64,000 nt of DNA, from NCBI RefSeq assembly GCF_024971095.1, contig NZ_CP069717.1:992001-1056000 (forward strand), read 5' to 3'. Below, one piece after another: positions 1 to 10,159 of the stretch. This DNA is from Microbacterium neungamense (lineage in GTDB: Bacteria > Actinomycetota > Actinomycetes > Actinomycetales > Microbacteriaceae). Position 1 is the stretch's first letter, and each line of letters starts with the position of its first letter. Under the pieces are notes generated by a model, which did not search any database, was not told the DNA's origin, and saw nothing but the letters and a program-made list of their open reading frames with translations. Position numbers and translations under genes: made by a program.

Positions 1-1
1 C

Positions 2-979
2 GTCTTCCGCGCCCCCGGCGAGATCCCGGCGGACTTCGGGCGCACCGTCGTCGCCATCGGCAAGTTCGACGGCGTGCACCTCGGACATCAGGCCGTGATC
101 CGGCGGATGCGCGAGCTGGCATCCCGGCACGGAGCGCGCTCGGTCGCGGTCACCTTCGACCGCAACCCGCTCGCGGTGATCCGCCCCGACCGCTGCCCGG
201 AGAACCTCGTCGACGTCGATCGCAAGATCGCCCTGCTCGGGGAGCACGATCCCGACGCCACCCTGCTGCTCACCTTCGACGAGCAGCTGGCCTCCCGGAC
301 CGCGGAGGAGTTCGTGGCGGACATCCTCGTCGCCGCGCTGCGCGCGTGCGCCGTGCTCGTCGGCCACGACTTCCGCTTCGGTCGCGGCGGCGCCGGCAGT
401 CCCGAACTGCTGGGGGAACTGGGCGCGGCGCACGACTTCGAGGTCGAGGTCGTCGAGGACGTGTACCTGCCCGGCTCCGACCGCCGCGTCTCATCCACCT
501 GGATCCGGGAGCTGCTCGCCGAAGGCGACGTCGCCGGTGCGGCGCGCCTGCTCGGCCGTCCGGTGGACGTGACCGGCGAGGTCGTGCACGGGCTCAAGCG
601 CGGCCGCGAGCTGGGCTTCCCGACCGCGAACCTGTCCGAGACCGTCGACGCTCTGGTCCCCGCGGACGGCGTGTACGCCGGATGGCTGCGCGATCACGAC
701 TCCGGCATCCGGCATCCGGCCGCGATCTCGGTCGGCACGAACCCGACCTTCGACGACGTCGCCCGCCGCCAGGTCGAGGCGCACGTCCTCGGCGCCGACG
801 ACCTCGACCTGTACGGGCACCGGGTGACCGTCGAGTTCACCGAGCACCTGCGCGGAATGGTCGCGTTCGCCGACATGGACGCCCTGCGTGAGCAGATCGC
901 CGACGACGTCGCCGCCGCCTTTGCCGTGCTCTCCCGGGAAGAGCCGCAGAACGACCCCGGACGCCGCCCCCCGGCTTAG
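2..979 (+). CDS. ribF: Bifunctional riboflavin kinase / FAD synthetase, 5' end outside window
   Basis: RibF converts riboflavin to FMN and then to FAD in the cytosol. The open frame already reads through the first base of the window, so the true start lies upstream and about 325 residues are visible. The FAD synthetase nucleotide-binding motif GKFDGVHLGH sits at the very beginning. The riboflavin kinase domain follows in the second half, with GEVVHGLKRGRELGFPTANL and the PADGVYAG segment typical of the fold. The length and both domains indicate a functional enzyme. In many actinobacteria ribF lies close to rpsO, but here rpsO is 22 kb away. Identification is from motifs I recognise. Confidence 0.95.
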   Translation, partial: VFRAPGEIPADFGRTVVAIGKFDGVHLGHQAVIRRMRELASRHGARSVAVTFDRNPLAVIRPDRCPENLVDVDRKIALLGEHDPDATLLLTFDEQLASRTAEEFVADILVAALRACAVLVGHDFRFGRGGAGSPELLGELGAAHDFEVEVVEDVYLPGSDRRVSSTWIRELLAEGDVAGAARLLGRPVDVTGEVVHGLKRGRELGFPTANLSETVDALVPADGVYAGWLRDHDSGIRHPAAISVGTNPTFDDVARRQVEAHVLGADDLDLYGHRVTVEFTEHLRGMVAFADMDALREQIADDVAAAFAVLSREEPQNDPGRRPPA

Positions 980-982
980 GAT
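977..982 (+). promoter_or_regulatory. Probable -10 box (TAGGAT), leaderless arrangement
   Basis: TAGGAT overlaps the ribF stop codon and ends 6 nt before the ATG of the downstream lipoprotein gene. This spacing puts the transcription start at or next to the start codon, as in leaderless actinobacterial mRNAs. The same spacing recurs at many genes in the window. No clear -35 box is seen. Confidence 0.5.
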
Positions 983-988
983 CAGGGC

Positions 989-1630
989 ATGTCCCGCCGT
1001 CGCGTCGCCGCGGTCGCCTTCGCCGCGCTCCTCCTTCTTCCCGCCGTGAGCGGCTGCGCACCAGGCCCGGGACCGACCGCGGACCCGGCATCCCCGCCCG
1101 CATCCGCGCCGCCGACCTCGGCGTCGCCGTCGCCGGATGCGACCCCGACCGACGACGCGACCGACGACGCGGCCGACGACATCGCCCTGCCGGAGTCCTG
1201 CGAGGACGTCTTCAGCAACGAGCTCACCGCGCGGATGCTCGACGCCGGTCAGCAGCTGAACGACCCGTCCCTCACCATGCCGTCCACGGAGCTGCCGGCC
1301 GGGCAGGCGCTGCTGGAGAGCGTCCCCCGGCTGCACTGCACCTGGGGCGCCGCCTCCGAGGTCGGCGCCGCAACCGACGTCGCCCTCGTCGACGAGGCGC
1401 AGGCCGCGCAGCTGCAGCAGGCGTTCGCCGCGGAGGGATACGAATGCGCGGACCTGCCGGAGGACCCCGCGCAGACCCGGTGCGCGATGCACCAGGTGTT
1501 CGAGGGCGAGCTGCCCGGGGAGCTCGGCGAGATCCACGTGTTCCGGGCGAACGCGTGGCTGTCCACCCGCTGGCTGAATCTGGACATGACCGGGTACGCC
1601 GACGACATGGTCGCCCAGCTCTGGAGGTGA
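989..1630 (+). CDS. Putative lipoprotein, hypothetical
   Basis: The protein has 213 residues. It starts with an Arg-rich n-region and a hydrophobic stretch ending in the lipobox-like LPAVSGC, so it is probably a lipid-anchored secreted protein. A low-complexity Pro/Ser/Ala/Asp linker spans about residues 25-70. The remaining globular part contains several cysteines (SCEDVF, LHCTWG, YECADL, RCAMHQ) that could form disulfides outside the cell. I recognise no enzymatic motif. It probably has its own promoter, because a TAGGAT box lies 6 nt before the ATG. The lipoprotein call is reasonably firm and the function is unknown. Confidence 0.75.
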   Translation: MSRRRVAAVAFAALLLLPAVSGCAPGPGPTADPASPPASAPPTSASPSPDATPTDDATDDAADDIALPESCEDVFSNELTARMLDAGQQLNDPSLTMPSTELPAGQALLESVPRLHCTWGAASEVGAATDVALVDEAQAAQLQQAFAAEGYECADLPEDPAQTRCAMHQVFEGELPGELGEIHVFRANAWLSTRWLNLDMTGYADDMVAQLWR

Positions 1631-1694
1631 CGTCGCCCGGCGTCGGGCGAGGCGGTTCCGCTGGCATCTTCCGGCATCCGGCGACGTGATGGCG

Positions 1695-1700
1695 TAGAAT
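1695..1700 (+). promoter_or_regulatory. Probable -10 box (TAGAAT) for the SNF2-type helicase gene
   Basis: TAGAAT is a good match to the actinobacterial TANNNT -10 element. It lies about 140 nt upstream of the helicase ATG and implies an untranslated leader of roughly 130 nt. The 1631-1837 gap holds no other gene. No -35 box is evident. Confidence 0.4.
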
Positions 1701-1837
1701 CGGGCGTGGGCTCCCGCAGTCACGCATGCCGAGATGCGCGCGCGCAGCCCCGCCATCCGTGACGTTCCGGCACGCGCCGCGCACGGAAGAGCCATGTTCG
1801 CCGGTCACAGGCGACGGATACTCAGCTCAGGAGGAGC

Positions 1838-3985
1838 ATGCCGAGCACGGCAACCGCCGCACCGCGGCGCAGGAAGACGTCCCGTCACGACGACGAAGCC
1901 CCGCTCATCCCGATCCTCGCGCGCAAGGTGCGCGAGATCGAGGCGAAGGCGCAGCGGGGGAAGCTCGGACCCACCAACCGGGTGAAGTTCCAGGTCGTCG
2001 CGTTCCTGGTGCGCGAGGAGCGCGCCCGGGTGAAGGCGGACGGCGAGCTGTCCGACGCCTCGCGCGTCGAGCTGCTGAAGCGCCTGGACGGGGTCGCCAC
2101 GATCCTGGCCAAGACCGCCGCCCGCGACACCTCGCTGATCCAGCTGCTGGAGGCCGACCAGGCCACCAGCCCGGTCGCCAAGCGGATGCGCCGGGACTGG
2201 CTGCTGGAGTCCGGCGCCGAGCTGCCGCCCGAGGAGCTCATCATCACCGACAGCGCGCCGATCCAGACGCCGGTCGTGCCGGCGGCGCTGGCCGAGCGTC
2301 AGGTGACCCCGCCGTCGGTGGAGGCCCGCCAGCTCGCCAACCCGTTCCTGGAGCCGGACCTCACCCCGCGCCCGGCGGCGGTGCCCCGGCGCCGCCTGGA
2401 CGGCTGGGAGCTGATGGGTCCGCTGTACAAGGCGTTCGAGATGGGCGCCGGCGGCGGATCCGCCACAATGGAGCTGCCGCCCACCCCGGAGTTCGACCAC
2501 GTGTCCCCGAAGGGCCTCGAGGTGATGGCGCATCAGGCGCGCTTCCTCGAGGCGGTCCGCGCCGGCCACCGCACCTTCCTGCTCGCGGACGAGCCGGGTC
2601 TGGGCAAGACGGCGCAGTCCGCGCTCGCGGCATCCGTCGCCGGCGCGTACCCGCTGCTGGCCGTCGTGCCGAACGTGGTGAAGATGAACTGGGCGCGCGA
2701 GGTGGAGCGGTGGACGCCGCAGCGCTGCGCCACCGTGATCCAGGGCGACGGCGACGACATCGACGCGTTCGCGGACGTGTTCATCGTCAACTACGAGATC
2801 CTCGACCGGCACCTTTCCTGGCTCGGATCGATCGGGCTGAAGGGCATGGTCGTCGACGAGGCCCACTTCATCAAGAACCTCTCCTCGCAGCGCTCGCAGA
2901 ACGTGCTCGCGCTCGCCGCCCGCATCCGGGAGCGCACCCGCAACCCGCTGATGATGGCGCTGACGGGCACCCCGCTGATCAACGACGTCGAGGACTTCGA
3001 CGCCATCTGGCGGTTCCTCGGCTGGACGAACGGTGAGAAGCCGGGCCCCGAGCTGATGGAGAAGCTGGATGCCACCGGGCTCACCCCGGCCGACAAGGCG
3101 TTCTACCCGGCGGCTCGCGACGCGGTGATCTCCATGGGCATCGTGCGACGCAAGAAGAAGGACGTCGCGGCCGATCTGCCCGACAAGCTCATCGCAGACC
3201 TGCCGGTGCAGCTCGACGACGAGTACGGGCGCAGCATCCGTCAGGCCGAGCGCGAGCTGGGCGAGCGGATGGCGGCGAAGTACCGCCGCATCATCGAGGC
3301 GCGCGGCGAGCGTCCCGACCGCGTGGTGCGGCACGGCGAGGTCGACGAGGACATCCTCCGTCTCGTTGCGCACAACGAGCTCGAGGAGTCGAAGACCGCC
3401 GGCACCGGCGGGGACAACGTGTTCACGATGGTCCGCCGCATCGGCCAGGCCAAGGCGCAGCTCGCCGCGGACTACGCCGCGCAGCTGCAGCGCTCGGTCG
3501 GCAAGGTGGTGTTCTTCGCCAAGCACATCGACGTCATGGACCAGGCCGAGGCGCACTTCGCGGCATCCGGCATCAAGGCCGTGTCGATCCGCGGCGACCA
3601 GACCACGCCGGTCCGGCAGCTGGCCATCGACGCGTTCAACACCGATCCCGAGGTCGGCATCGCGGTCTGCTCGCTCACCGCGGCCGGCGTCGGCGTCAAC
3701 CTGCAGGCGGCCTCGAACGTCGTGCTGTCCGAGTTGAGCTGGACCGCCGCGGAGCAGACGCAGGCGATCGACCGGGTGCACCGGATCGGGCAGGACGAGC
3801 CGGTGACGGCGTGGCGGATCATCGCGGCGCACACGATCGACACGAAGATCGCCGAGCTCATCGACCAGAAGCAGGGGCTCGCCGGCCGTGCGCTGGACGG
3901 CGAGGAGATCGAGGCAGGCAGCACCGAGTCGGTGCAGATGGCCGCGCTGATGCACCTGCTGCGCGAGGCGCTCGGCGCCGCCTGA
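1838..3985 (+). CDS. SNF2/SWI2-family DEAD/DEAH-box helicase
   Basis: This is a 715-residue superfamily 2 ATPase. Motif I (DEPGLGKT) lies near residue 250, the DEAH box (VVDEAHFIKN) near residue 340, and TGTPL of motif III follows. The C-terminal lobe has the SNF2 signature AIDRVHRIGQ near residue 645. Such proteins translocate on double-stranded DNA and remodel or anneal it; in actinobacteria they often lack a nuclease domain, and I see none here. The first 230 residues are a basic, Ala-rich extension I cannot assign. The start is supported by AGGAGG just upstream of the ATG. No operon partner is obvious, and the substrate is unknown. Confidence 0.88.
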   Translation: MPSTATAAPRRRKTSRHDDEAPLIPILARKVREIEAKAQRGKLGPTNRVKFQVVAFLVREERARVKADGELSDASRVELLKRLDGVATILAKTAARDTSLIQLLEADQATSPVAKRMRRDWLLESGAELPPEELIITDSAPIQTPVVPAALAERQVTPPSVEARQLANPFLEPDLTPRPAAVPRRRLDGWELMGPLYKAFEMGAGGGSATMELPPTPEFDHVSPKGLEVMAHQARFLEAVRAGHRTFLLADEPGLGKTAQSALAASVAGAYPLLAVVPNVVKMNWAREVERWTPQRCATVIQGDGDDIDAFADVFIVNYEILDRHLSWLGSIGLKGMVVDEAHFIKNLSSQRSQNVLALAARIRERTRNPLMMALTGTPLINDVEDFDAIWRFLGWTNGEKPGPELMEKLDATGLTPADKAFYPAARDAVISMGIVRRKKKDVAADLPDKLIADLPVQLDDEYGRSIRQAERELGERMAAKYRRIIEARGERPDRVVRHGEVDEDILRLVAHNELEESKTAGTGGDNVFTMVRRIGQAKAQLAADYAAQLQRSVGKVVFFAKHIDVMDQAEAHFAASGIKAVSIRGDQTTPVRQLAIDAFNTDPEVGIAVCSLTAAGVGVNLQAASNVVLSELSWTAAEQTQAIDRVHRIGQDEPVTAWRIIAAHTIDTKIAELIDQKQGLAGRALDGEEIEAGSTESVQMAALMHLLREALGAA

Positions 3986-4133
3986 ATCGACAAGCGTTAA
4001 GAATCGAGGTTCTTCCCGGGATTCCGGGCGGAGAATCGCGCGGAAACGCGAGGAACCGTGATCTGGCGCCGATCGGGGCGCAAGATCGCGTGTTTTCGAC
4101 GTCATCGAATGGTGCTCGCGGGCCCCTCGGCGC

Positions 4134-4139
4134 TAGGGT
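4134..4139 (+). promoter_or_regulatory. Probable -10 box (TAGGGT) upstream of pfkA
   Basis: TAGGGT lies about 52 nt before the pfkA ATG, in the 206-nt gap after the helicase gene. No other feature is apparent in this gap apart from a short CGCG-rich stem near 4045. Confidence 0.4.
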
Positions 4140-4191
4140 CGACTCAGGCAGCGTCGCCTTTCCCCTCCACCCGAAGCACGAAGGCAGCAGC

Positions 4192-5220
<1,029 letters not shown>

Positions 5221-5297
5221 CGCCTGGCGCCGGGGTGTCACACCAGTGGCGGATCGCTCGGCAGGCATCCGACGTCTTGTGTGACGCGGGCGCGGCT

Positions 5298-5350
5298 GTG
5301 TCACCGAAGGGGCGGGACGGATGCTGTTCAGGCCGCACCTTCTGTGACAC
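5298..5350. terminator. Inverted repeat between convergent genes, terminator-like
   Basis: The arms 5298-5310 (GTGTCACCGAAGG) and 5338-5350 (CCTTCTGTGACAC) pair over 13 positions with one mismatch. The hairpin sits between pfkA and the convergent DUF559-like gene, so it could terminate both. There is no U-tract. GTGTCAC-type arms recur at other intergenic sites in this window. Confidence 0.5.
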
Positions 5351-5352
5351 GG

Positions 5353-6339
5353 TCACGCGCCCGGCGTCCACCCGGCCGCGATGAGAGCGTTCGCGACTTT
5401 GCGGATGGCGACGCGAGGGTCGGGGCGCATGTGGTGGCTGAGGATGCGGACGTGCGCCCAGCCATTCGCACGGATGTCGTCCCAGCGGTCGGCGTCCCGG
5501 GCGAACTGCTTGTCGTCGTCGGCGTGCACCCGGCCGTCGTGTTCGACGCCCGTGCGGTAGCGCGGGTACGCGAGATCCAGGCGCGCCACGAACCGGCCGT
5601 CCGTCGTGCGGAGGTCGAGGTTCAGCTCCGGTTCGGGCAGACCGGCCCGCACGAGCATCAGGCGCAGGCGCGTCTCCTCCGCCGTCTCGGCGCCCGGGCG
5701 GATCTCCGCCAGCGCCCGGCGCAGGATGCCACCGGCGACGTCGCCGGCCTCATCGACCTCGCGCTTCAGGTCGTCGATCGTGAGCAGGCGCCGCTTCGGA
5801 AGGATCAGGAAGTCGCCCGCGGCGATCACGTCGTCCAACGCCCACGTCGTCGCCGCCTGGCGCCACATCCGCGCGGGATGCTCGATCGGCAGGCCGTTCA
5901 CGCGGAAGCGTGCGGGGGGACGCCGCTGCAGCCTATGCCCGACCACCTCCTTCCGTCTCGGCTCTCCGGCCGGCCTCCGGGCCGATACGTGCAGTTCGAG
6001 CTGCTGCGCTGACGTGTAGGGAAGCGGGGCGCCGATCAGGGCGAGGCCCGTCTCGTGGCTGTAGAACTGGTCGGGAGTCAGCGCCGGAGCGAAGGCACTG
6101 GTCTTCTCGAGCAGCTCCCGTCGCAGCCGCTGCATCCGCTGGGAGGGGGATTCGCCTTGCGGCGGCGATTCCGGCTCGCGCCTCGCTGTCCGCACACCCC
6201 GAGTGGGGCTGTCCAGGTCGCGGGCGCGCAGCCGGGAGCGGGAGACGCCGGATGCCTGCGCTTCGGATACCGCGAACGGCCGACCGGTCAAGTGCTCGGG
6301 AAGGGGCTCAGCTCGGGTCATCCTTCCATTCCGCAGCAT
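5353..6339 (-). CDS. DUF559-like putative endonuclease-fold protein
   Basis: This is a 328-residue protein of a type common in Microbacteriaceae. The N-terminal third resembles the winged-helix-like region of AbiEi-type proteins (VSEAQASGVSRSRLRARDL). The C-terminal part carries the DUF559/Vsr-like pattern ARLDLAYP, then EHDGRVHADD, then FARDADRWDDIRANGW, consistent with a restriction-endonuclease-like fold. No nuclease activity has been shown for most members. No toxin or methylase partner is adjacent, so a defence role cannot be claimed. Two in-frame starts are possible: ATG at 6339, or ATG at 6321 preceded by GGAAGG. The true product may therefore be six residues shorter. Confidence 0.7.
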   Translation of the reverse strand: MLRNGRMTRAEPLPEHLTGRPFAVSEAQASGVSRSRLRARDLDSPTRGVRTARREPESPPQGESPSQRMQRLRRELLEKTSAFAPALTPDQFYSHETGLALIGAPLPYTSAQQLELHVSARRPAGEPRRKEVVGHRLQRRPPARFRVNGLPIEHPARMWRQAATTWALDDVIAAGDFLILPKRRLLTIDDLKREVDEAGDVAGGILRRALAEIRPGAETAEETRLRLMLVRAGLPEPELNLDLRTTDGRFVARLDLAYPRYRTGVEHDGRVHADDDKQFARDADRWDDIRANGWAHVRILSHHMRPDPRVAIRKVANALIAAGWTPGA

Positions 6340-6546
6340 TCCTCACTGCTCCGCCGCCTCGGATGCCGGTGATGGTGGAGAACCCGAAAGCGATCTGGAA
6401 TGTGCAGGAAGACCGGTCTGTCACACGAACGGCGGTATCGCGCCCCGTCCACCTACCACAGCCGTGACAGGCTGGCCGGGCCGGTCACAGGAACGGCGGC
6501 ATCCGGGAGCCGGAGCCCGCCACTCCTGCGACACGTCGCACGCGCG
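6340..6546. repeat. Intergenic region with a pair of imperfect direct repeats
   Basis: This 207-nt gap between two minus-strand genes holds no plausible gene. It contains two near-identical 20-nt segments, at 6420-6439 and 6484-6503. Both begin GTCACA and share the core GAACGGCGG, differing at two positions and spaced 64 nt apart. They could be operator half-sites or remnants of an intergenic repeat family. Nothing else is visible. Confidence 0.4.
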
Positions 6547-8679
6547 CTACGGGGCGACCGGCGGCACCGGCTCGGCGTCGGCGAGGCCGAGGACGTCGAG
6601 CATCCAGGCCAGCTCGAACGCCCGCTCCCGCCACGCGTTGTAGCGCCCGCTGACGCCGCCGTGACCGGCGGACATCTCGCACTTCAGCAGCACGTCGGCG
6701 GCTCCCGCCTCGCGCAGCCGCGCCACCCACTTCGCCGGCTCCACGTACAGCACCCGGGTGTCGTTCAGCGACGTCATCGCGAGGATGCGCGGGTATGCGA
6801 CGCCCTCCCGGACGTTCTCGTACGGGCTGTACGACTTCATGTACGCGTACACGTCCGGGTCGTGCAGCGGGTCGCCCCACTCGTCCCACTCGACCACCGT
6901 GAGCGGCAGCGACGGGTCGAGGATGGAGGTGAGCGCATCGACGAACGGCACCGCGGCGAGGATGCCGGCGAAAAGCTCGGGCGCGAGGTTGGCCGCCGCG
7001 CCCATGAGCAGCCCGCCCGCCGAGCCGCCCTCGGCGACCATCCGCTCGGGAGTGGTCACCCCGGCAGCCACGAGGTGCCGGGCGCAGGCGATGAAGTCGG
7101 TGAAGGTGTTCTTCTTGTTCAGCAGCTTGCCGTCCTCGTACCAGCTGCGGCCCATCTCGCCGCCGCCGCGCACGTGCGCCACCGCGAACACCACGCCGCG
7201 GTCCAGCATCGACAGCCGCATCGCGGAGAACCCCGGGTCGATCGAGTGCTCGTACGAGCCGTACCCGTACAGGTGCAGCGGGCGGGGCTCCTCACCGGGC
7301 TCGCCGAAGGCGCGGTTCCACACCAGCGAGATCGGCACGCGGCTGCCGTCCGGCGCCTCCGCCCAGTCCCGGCGCTGCCCGTACGCGGCGGGCTCGTAGC
7401 CGCCGAGCACCGGCTGCTGCTTGCGGATGTGGCGCTCGCCGGTGGCCACCTCCAACTCCAGCACGGTCGCCGGGGTCACGAACGAGCCGTACCCCATGCG
7501 CAGGAACGGCGCATGCCACTCCGGGTTGCCGCTGAAGTACGCCTCGTACAGCGGCTCGTCGAACGACACCTCGTCGATGCCGCCGGTGCGGTAGTCGAGC
7601 AGCGCCGCTCGGGCCAGGCCCTCCCTGCGGTACTCCACCGTCGCGAAGTCGCGGAAGCAGTCCACCTCGAGCAGCCGACGGCCCGGCACGTGCGGCAGGA
7701 TCACCGTCCGCTCGGCCTGCGGGTCGGATGCCGGCACCGACACCAGCTCGAAGTCCAGCGCCCCGTCGTTGTGCAGGATCAGCAGCCGGTCCTCGCCGTC
7801 GACGACGGCGTGGTCCAGGGAGTACTCCACGCCCTCCCGCCGCGGCCAGACCACGCGCGGCGGCGCGGTGAGATCGGAGAGGTCGACCAGCAGCTCCTCG
7901 CTGGTGATCTTCGAGCCCAGCCCGATCACGAGGTACCGGCGGCTGCGGGTGATGCCGGCGCCGAGCCAGAACCGCTCGTCCGGCTCGTGGAACAGCTTCA
8001 CGTCCTCCGCGATCGAGGTGCCGAGCCGGTGCAGCCACAGCGTGTCCGGCCGCCACGCCTCGTCGCGCGTCGTGTACAGGACCGCACGCCCGTCCGGGGT
8101 GAAGAACGCCTGCGCCGTGTTCGGGATCTCGTCCGCCAGGCGCTCGCCGGTGGTGAGGTCGCGGACGTGCACCGTGTACACCTCGGAGCCGTCGAAGTCG
8201 GTGGACCACAGCAGCATCCGGCCGTCGTCCGACACGTCCATCGCGCCGAGGGCGAAGAAGTCGTGCCCCTCGGCCTCCGCGTTCCCGTCCAGCAGCACCT
8301 GCTCACCGGGGACCGGCACCCCGGGCTCGAGCACCGGCGGCGTCCAGTCGTCGCCGCGCGCGGCGGTGCGGCAGTGGATGCCGTACTGCGCGCCCTCCTC
8401 GGTGCGGCCGTAGTACCACCAGTCGCCCTCCCGGGTGGGGACGGACAGGTCGGTCTCCAGGACCCGGCTCTTCACCTCCTGGAACAGCCGCTCGCGCAGC
8501 GGCTCGAGGTGGGCGGTGCGCTCCGCGGTGTACGCGTTCTCCGCCTCCAGGTGCGCGATCACCTCGGGGTCGTCCTTCGCGCGCAGCCACTCGTACGGGT
8601 CGTCCACGCTGTCTCCGTGGTGCGTGCGGGTGCGGATGCGGCGTGCGGCGAGCGGGGGAGTCGGGCGGGAGTCGGTCAC
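6547..8679 (-). CDS. ptrB: Oligopeptidase B (S9 family serine peptidase)
   Basis: The 710-residue length matches oligopeptidase B, a cytosolic serine peptidase that cleaves short peptides after basic residues. The N-terminal half is the beta-propeller, beginning near DPYEWLRAKDDPEV. The C-terminal alpha/beta-hydrolase domain has the nucleophile motif GGSAGG near residue 553, a probable Asp in LNDTRV near 640, and His in SAGHGG near 673. The triad is therefore complete. The gene stands alone, and its ATG begins where family homology begins. Confusion with prolyl oligopeptidase is possible, but the overall pattern favours PtrB. Confidence 0.9.
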   Translation of the reverse strand: MTDSRPTPPLAARRIRTRTHHGDSVDDPYEWLRAKDDPEVIAHLEAENAYTAERTAHLEPLRERLFQEVKSRVLETDLSVPTREGDWWYYGRTEEGAQYGIHCRTAARGDDWTPPVLEPGVPVPGEQVLLDGNAEAEGHDFFALGAMDVSDDGRMLLWSTDFDGSEVYTVHVRDLTTGERLADEIPNTAQAFFTPDGRAVLYTTRDEAWRPDTLWLHRLGTSIAEDVKLFHEPDERFWLGAGITRSRRYLVIGLGSKITSEELLVDLSDLTAPPRVVWPRREGVEYSLDHAVVDGEDRLLILHNDGALDFELVSVPASDPQAERTVILPHVPGRRLLEVDCFRDFATVEYRREGLARAALLDYRTGGIDEVSFDEPLYEAYFSGNPEWHAPFLRMGYGSFVTPATVLELEVATGERHIRKQQPVLGGYEPAAYGQRRDWAEAPDGSRVPISLVWNRAFGEPGEEPRPLHLYGYGSYEHSIDPGFSAMRLSMLDRGVVFAVAHVRGGGEMGRSWYEDGKLLNKKNTFTDFIACARHLVAAGVTTPERMVAEGGSAGGLLMGAAANLAPELFAGILAAVPFVDALTSILDPSLPLTVVEWDEWGDPLHDPDVYAYMKSYSPYENVREGVAYPRILAMTSLNDTRVLYVEPAKWVARLREAGAADVLLKCEMSAGHGGVSGRYNAWRERAFELAWMLDVLGLADAEPVPPVAP

Positions 8680-8836
8680 CCGTCCACGCTACCGGAGGCG
8701 AGTTGACCGTGACCGGGCGGGGTGCGCCCATTCAGTGGGCCCGTAAACGGATGCTTAACCCACGGTGAACTCTTCGTTCGTCACGCCGAGATCCTCGGCA
8801 CACCCCCCTCCCTTGCAGTCTCAACGAAAGCGAACG

Positions 8837-10159
8837 GTGGAAACCGCAGCCCTCATCGTCGTGCTGGTGATCCTGCTGGCACTCTTCTTCGACTTCACGA
8901 ACGGCTTTCACGACACGGCGAACGCCATGGCGACCCCGATCGCCACGGGCGCACTGAAGCCGAAGACCGCCGTCCTGCTGGCGGCCGTGCTCAACCTCGT
9001 CGGCGCGTTCCTGTCCACCGAGGTCGCCAAGACGATCTCCGGAGGCATGATCCGCGAGGACGAGATCGCGCACGCGCTGCTGCCCTCGCTGATCTTCGCC
9101 GGTCTCATCGGCGCGATCACCTGGAACATGCTCACCTGGCTGCTCGGCCTGCCCTCCAGCTCGTCGCACGCCCTCTTCGGCGGTCTCATCGGCGCCACCC
9201 TCGTCGGCGTCGGCCTGTCCGGCATCGACTTCGGCGTCGTGATGTCCAAGGTGGTGCTGCCGGCGGTGCTGGCGCCGCTGACCGCGGGGCTGATCGCGTT
9301 CGTGGTGACGAAGATCGCGTACGCCGCCACGCGCCGCTACGACGGCAAGCCGGACGGCCGCTCCGGGTTCCGATGGGGCCAGATCTTCACCTCCTCGCTG
9401 GTGGCGCTCGCGCACGGCACGAACGACGCCCAGAAGACGATGGGTGTGATCACGCTGGCGCTGATCACCGCCGGCTGGCAGTCCTCGGCCCACCACGAGC
9501 CGCAGCTGTGAGTGATCGTCTCGGCCGCGACCGCCATCGCCCTGGGCACCTACCTCGGCGGCTGGCGCATCATCCGCACGCTCGGCAAGGGCCTCACCGA
9601 CGTCAAGCCCGCGCAGGGCTTCTCGGCCGAGAGCGCCACCGCCGCGACCATCCTCGCCTCCAGCGCCCTCGGCTTCGCGCTGTCCACCACCCAGGTCGCC
9701 TCCGGGTCGGTCATCGGCTCGGGGCTGGGCCGCCGCGGGTCGACCGTGCGCTGGGCCACCGCGGGGAGGATCGGCATCGGCTGGCTGCTGACCCTGCCGG
9801 CCGCGGGCGCCGTGGGCGCGGCCGCGGCGATGCTCGTGGTCTGGTGGGGCAACGCCGGCGTGGTCGTCGACGCCGTGCTGGCGCTGGTGGTCATCCTCGG
9901 CCTGTACCTGTTCTCCCGCCGCAACGCCGTCACCCACGCCAACGCCATGAGCGACGTGGCCGAATCCGCGCTCGCGGTCGAGCTGCCCGAGAACCCGCCG
10001 CCCACGCGCCGGCAGCAGCGCATCATGGAGGCCAAGGCGCGCGCGAAGGCGAAGTCCGACGCGAAGGCGAAGAAGAAGTCGGATGCCGAGGCGGCGAAGG
10101 CCGCCAAGCGGAAGTCCGCCGAGGACGCCGCCGATGCGAACCGGGAGGGCGGGCGATGA
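8837..10159 (+). pseudogene. pit: PiT-family inorganic phosphate permease interrupted by an in-frame TGA
   Basis: The frame encodes a PiT/PHO-4 phosphate transporter of about 440 codons. It opens at GTG 8837 with an N-terminal membrane helix followed by FTNGFHDTANAMATPIATG, the family signature. The second signature GTNDAQKTMG is at about residue 195. Codon 225 (9509-9511) is TGA, and translation resumes in the same frame with VIVSAATAIALGTYLGGWRI. Homologues normally have Trp just before this VI segment, so TGG to TGA is the simplest explanation. Both halves are otherwise well conserved and hydrophobic. The first half alone would lack the C-terminal signature. Sequencing error, recent nonsense mutation and UGA readthrough all remain possible. 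Confidence 0.88.

Noticed and set aside
1805..4105. A 766-codon open frame on the minus strand opposite the helicase gene
   Set aside because: It lies wholly antisense to a clearly conserved SNF2 gene, has skewed composition and no recognisable motif. Such frames are expected in very GC-rich DNA.
5353..6339. A restriction or abortive-infection defence system
   Set aside because: The DUF559-like protein stands alone, without a methylase, helicase partner or toxin. The SNF2 gene is separated from it by pfkA and lies on the other strand.
9509..9511. A variant genetic code reading TGA as Trp
   Set aside because: TGA is the normal stop codon of most genes in the window, including many with overlapping downstream starts.
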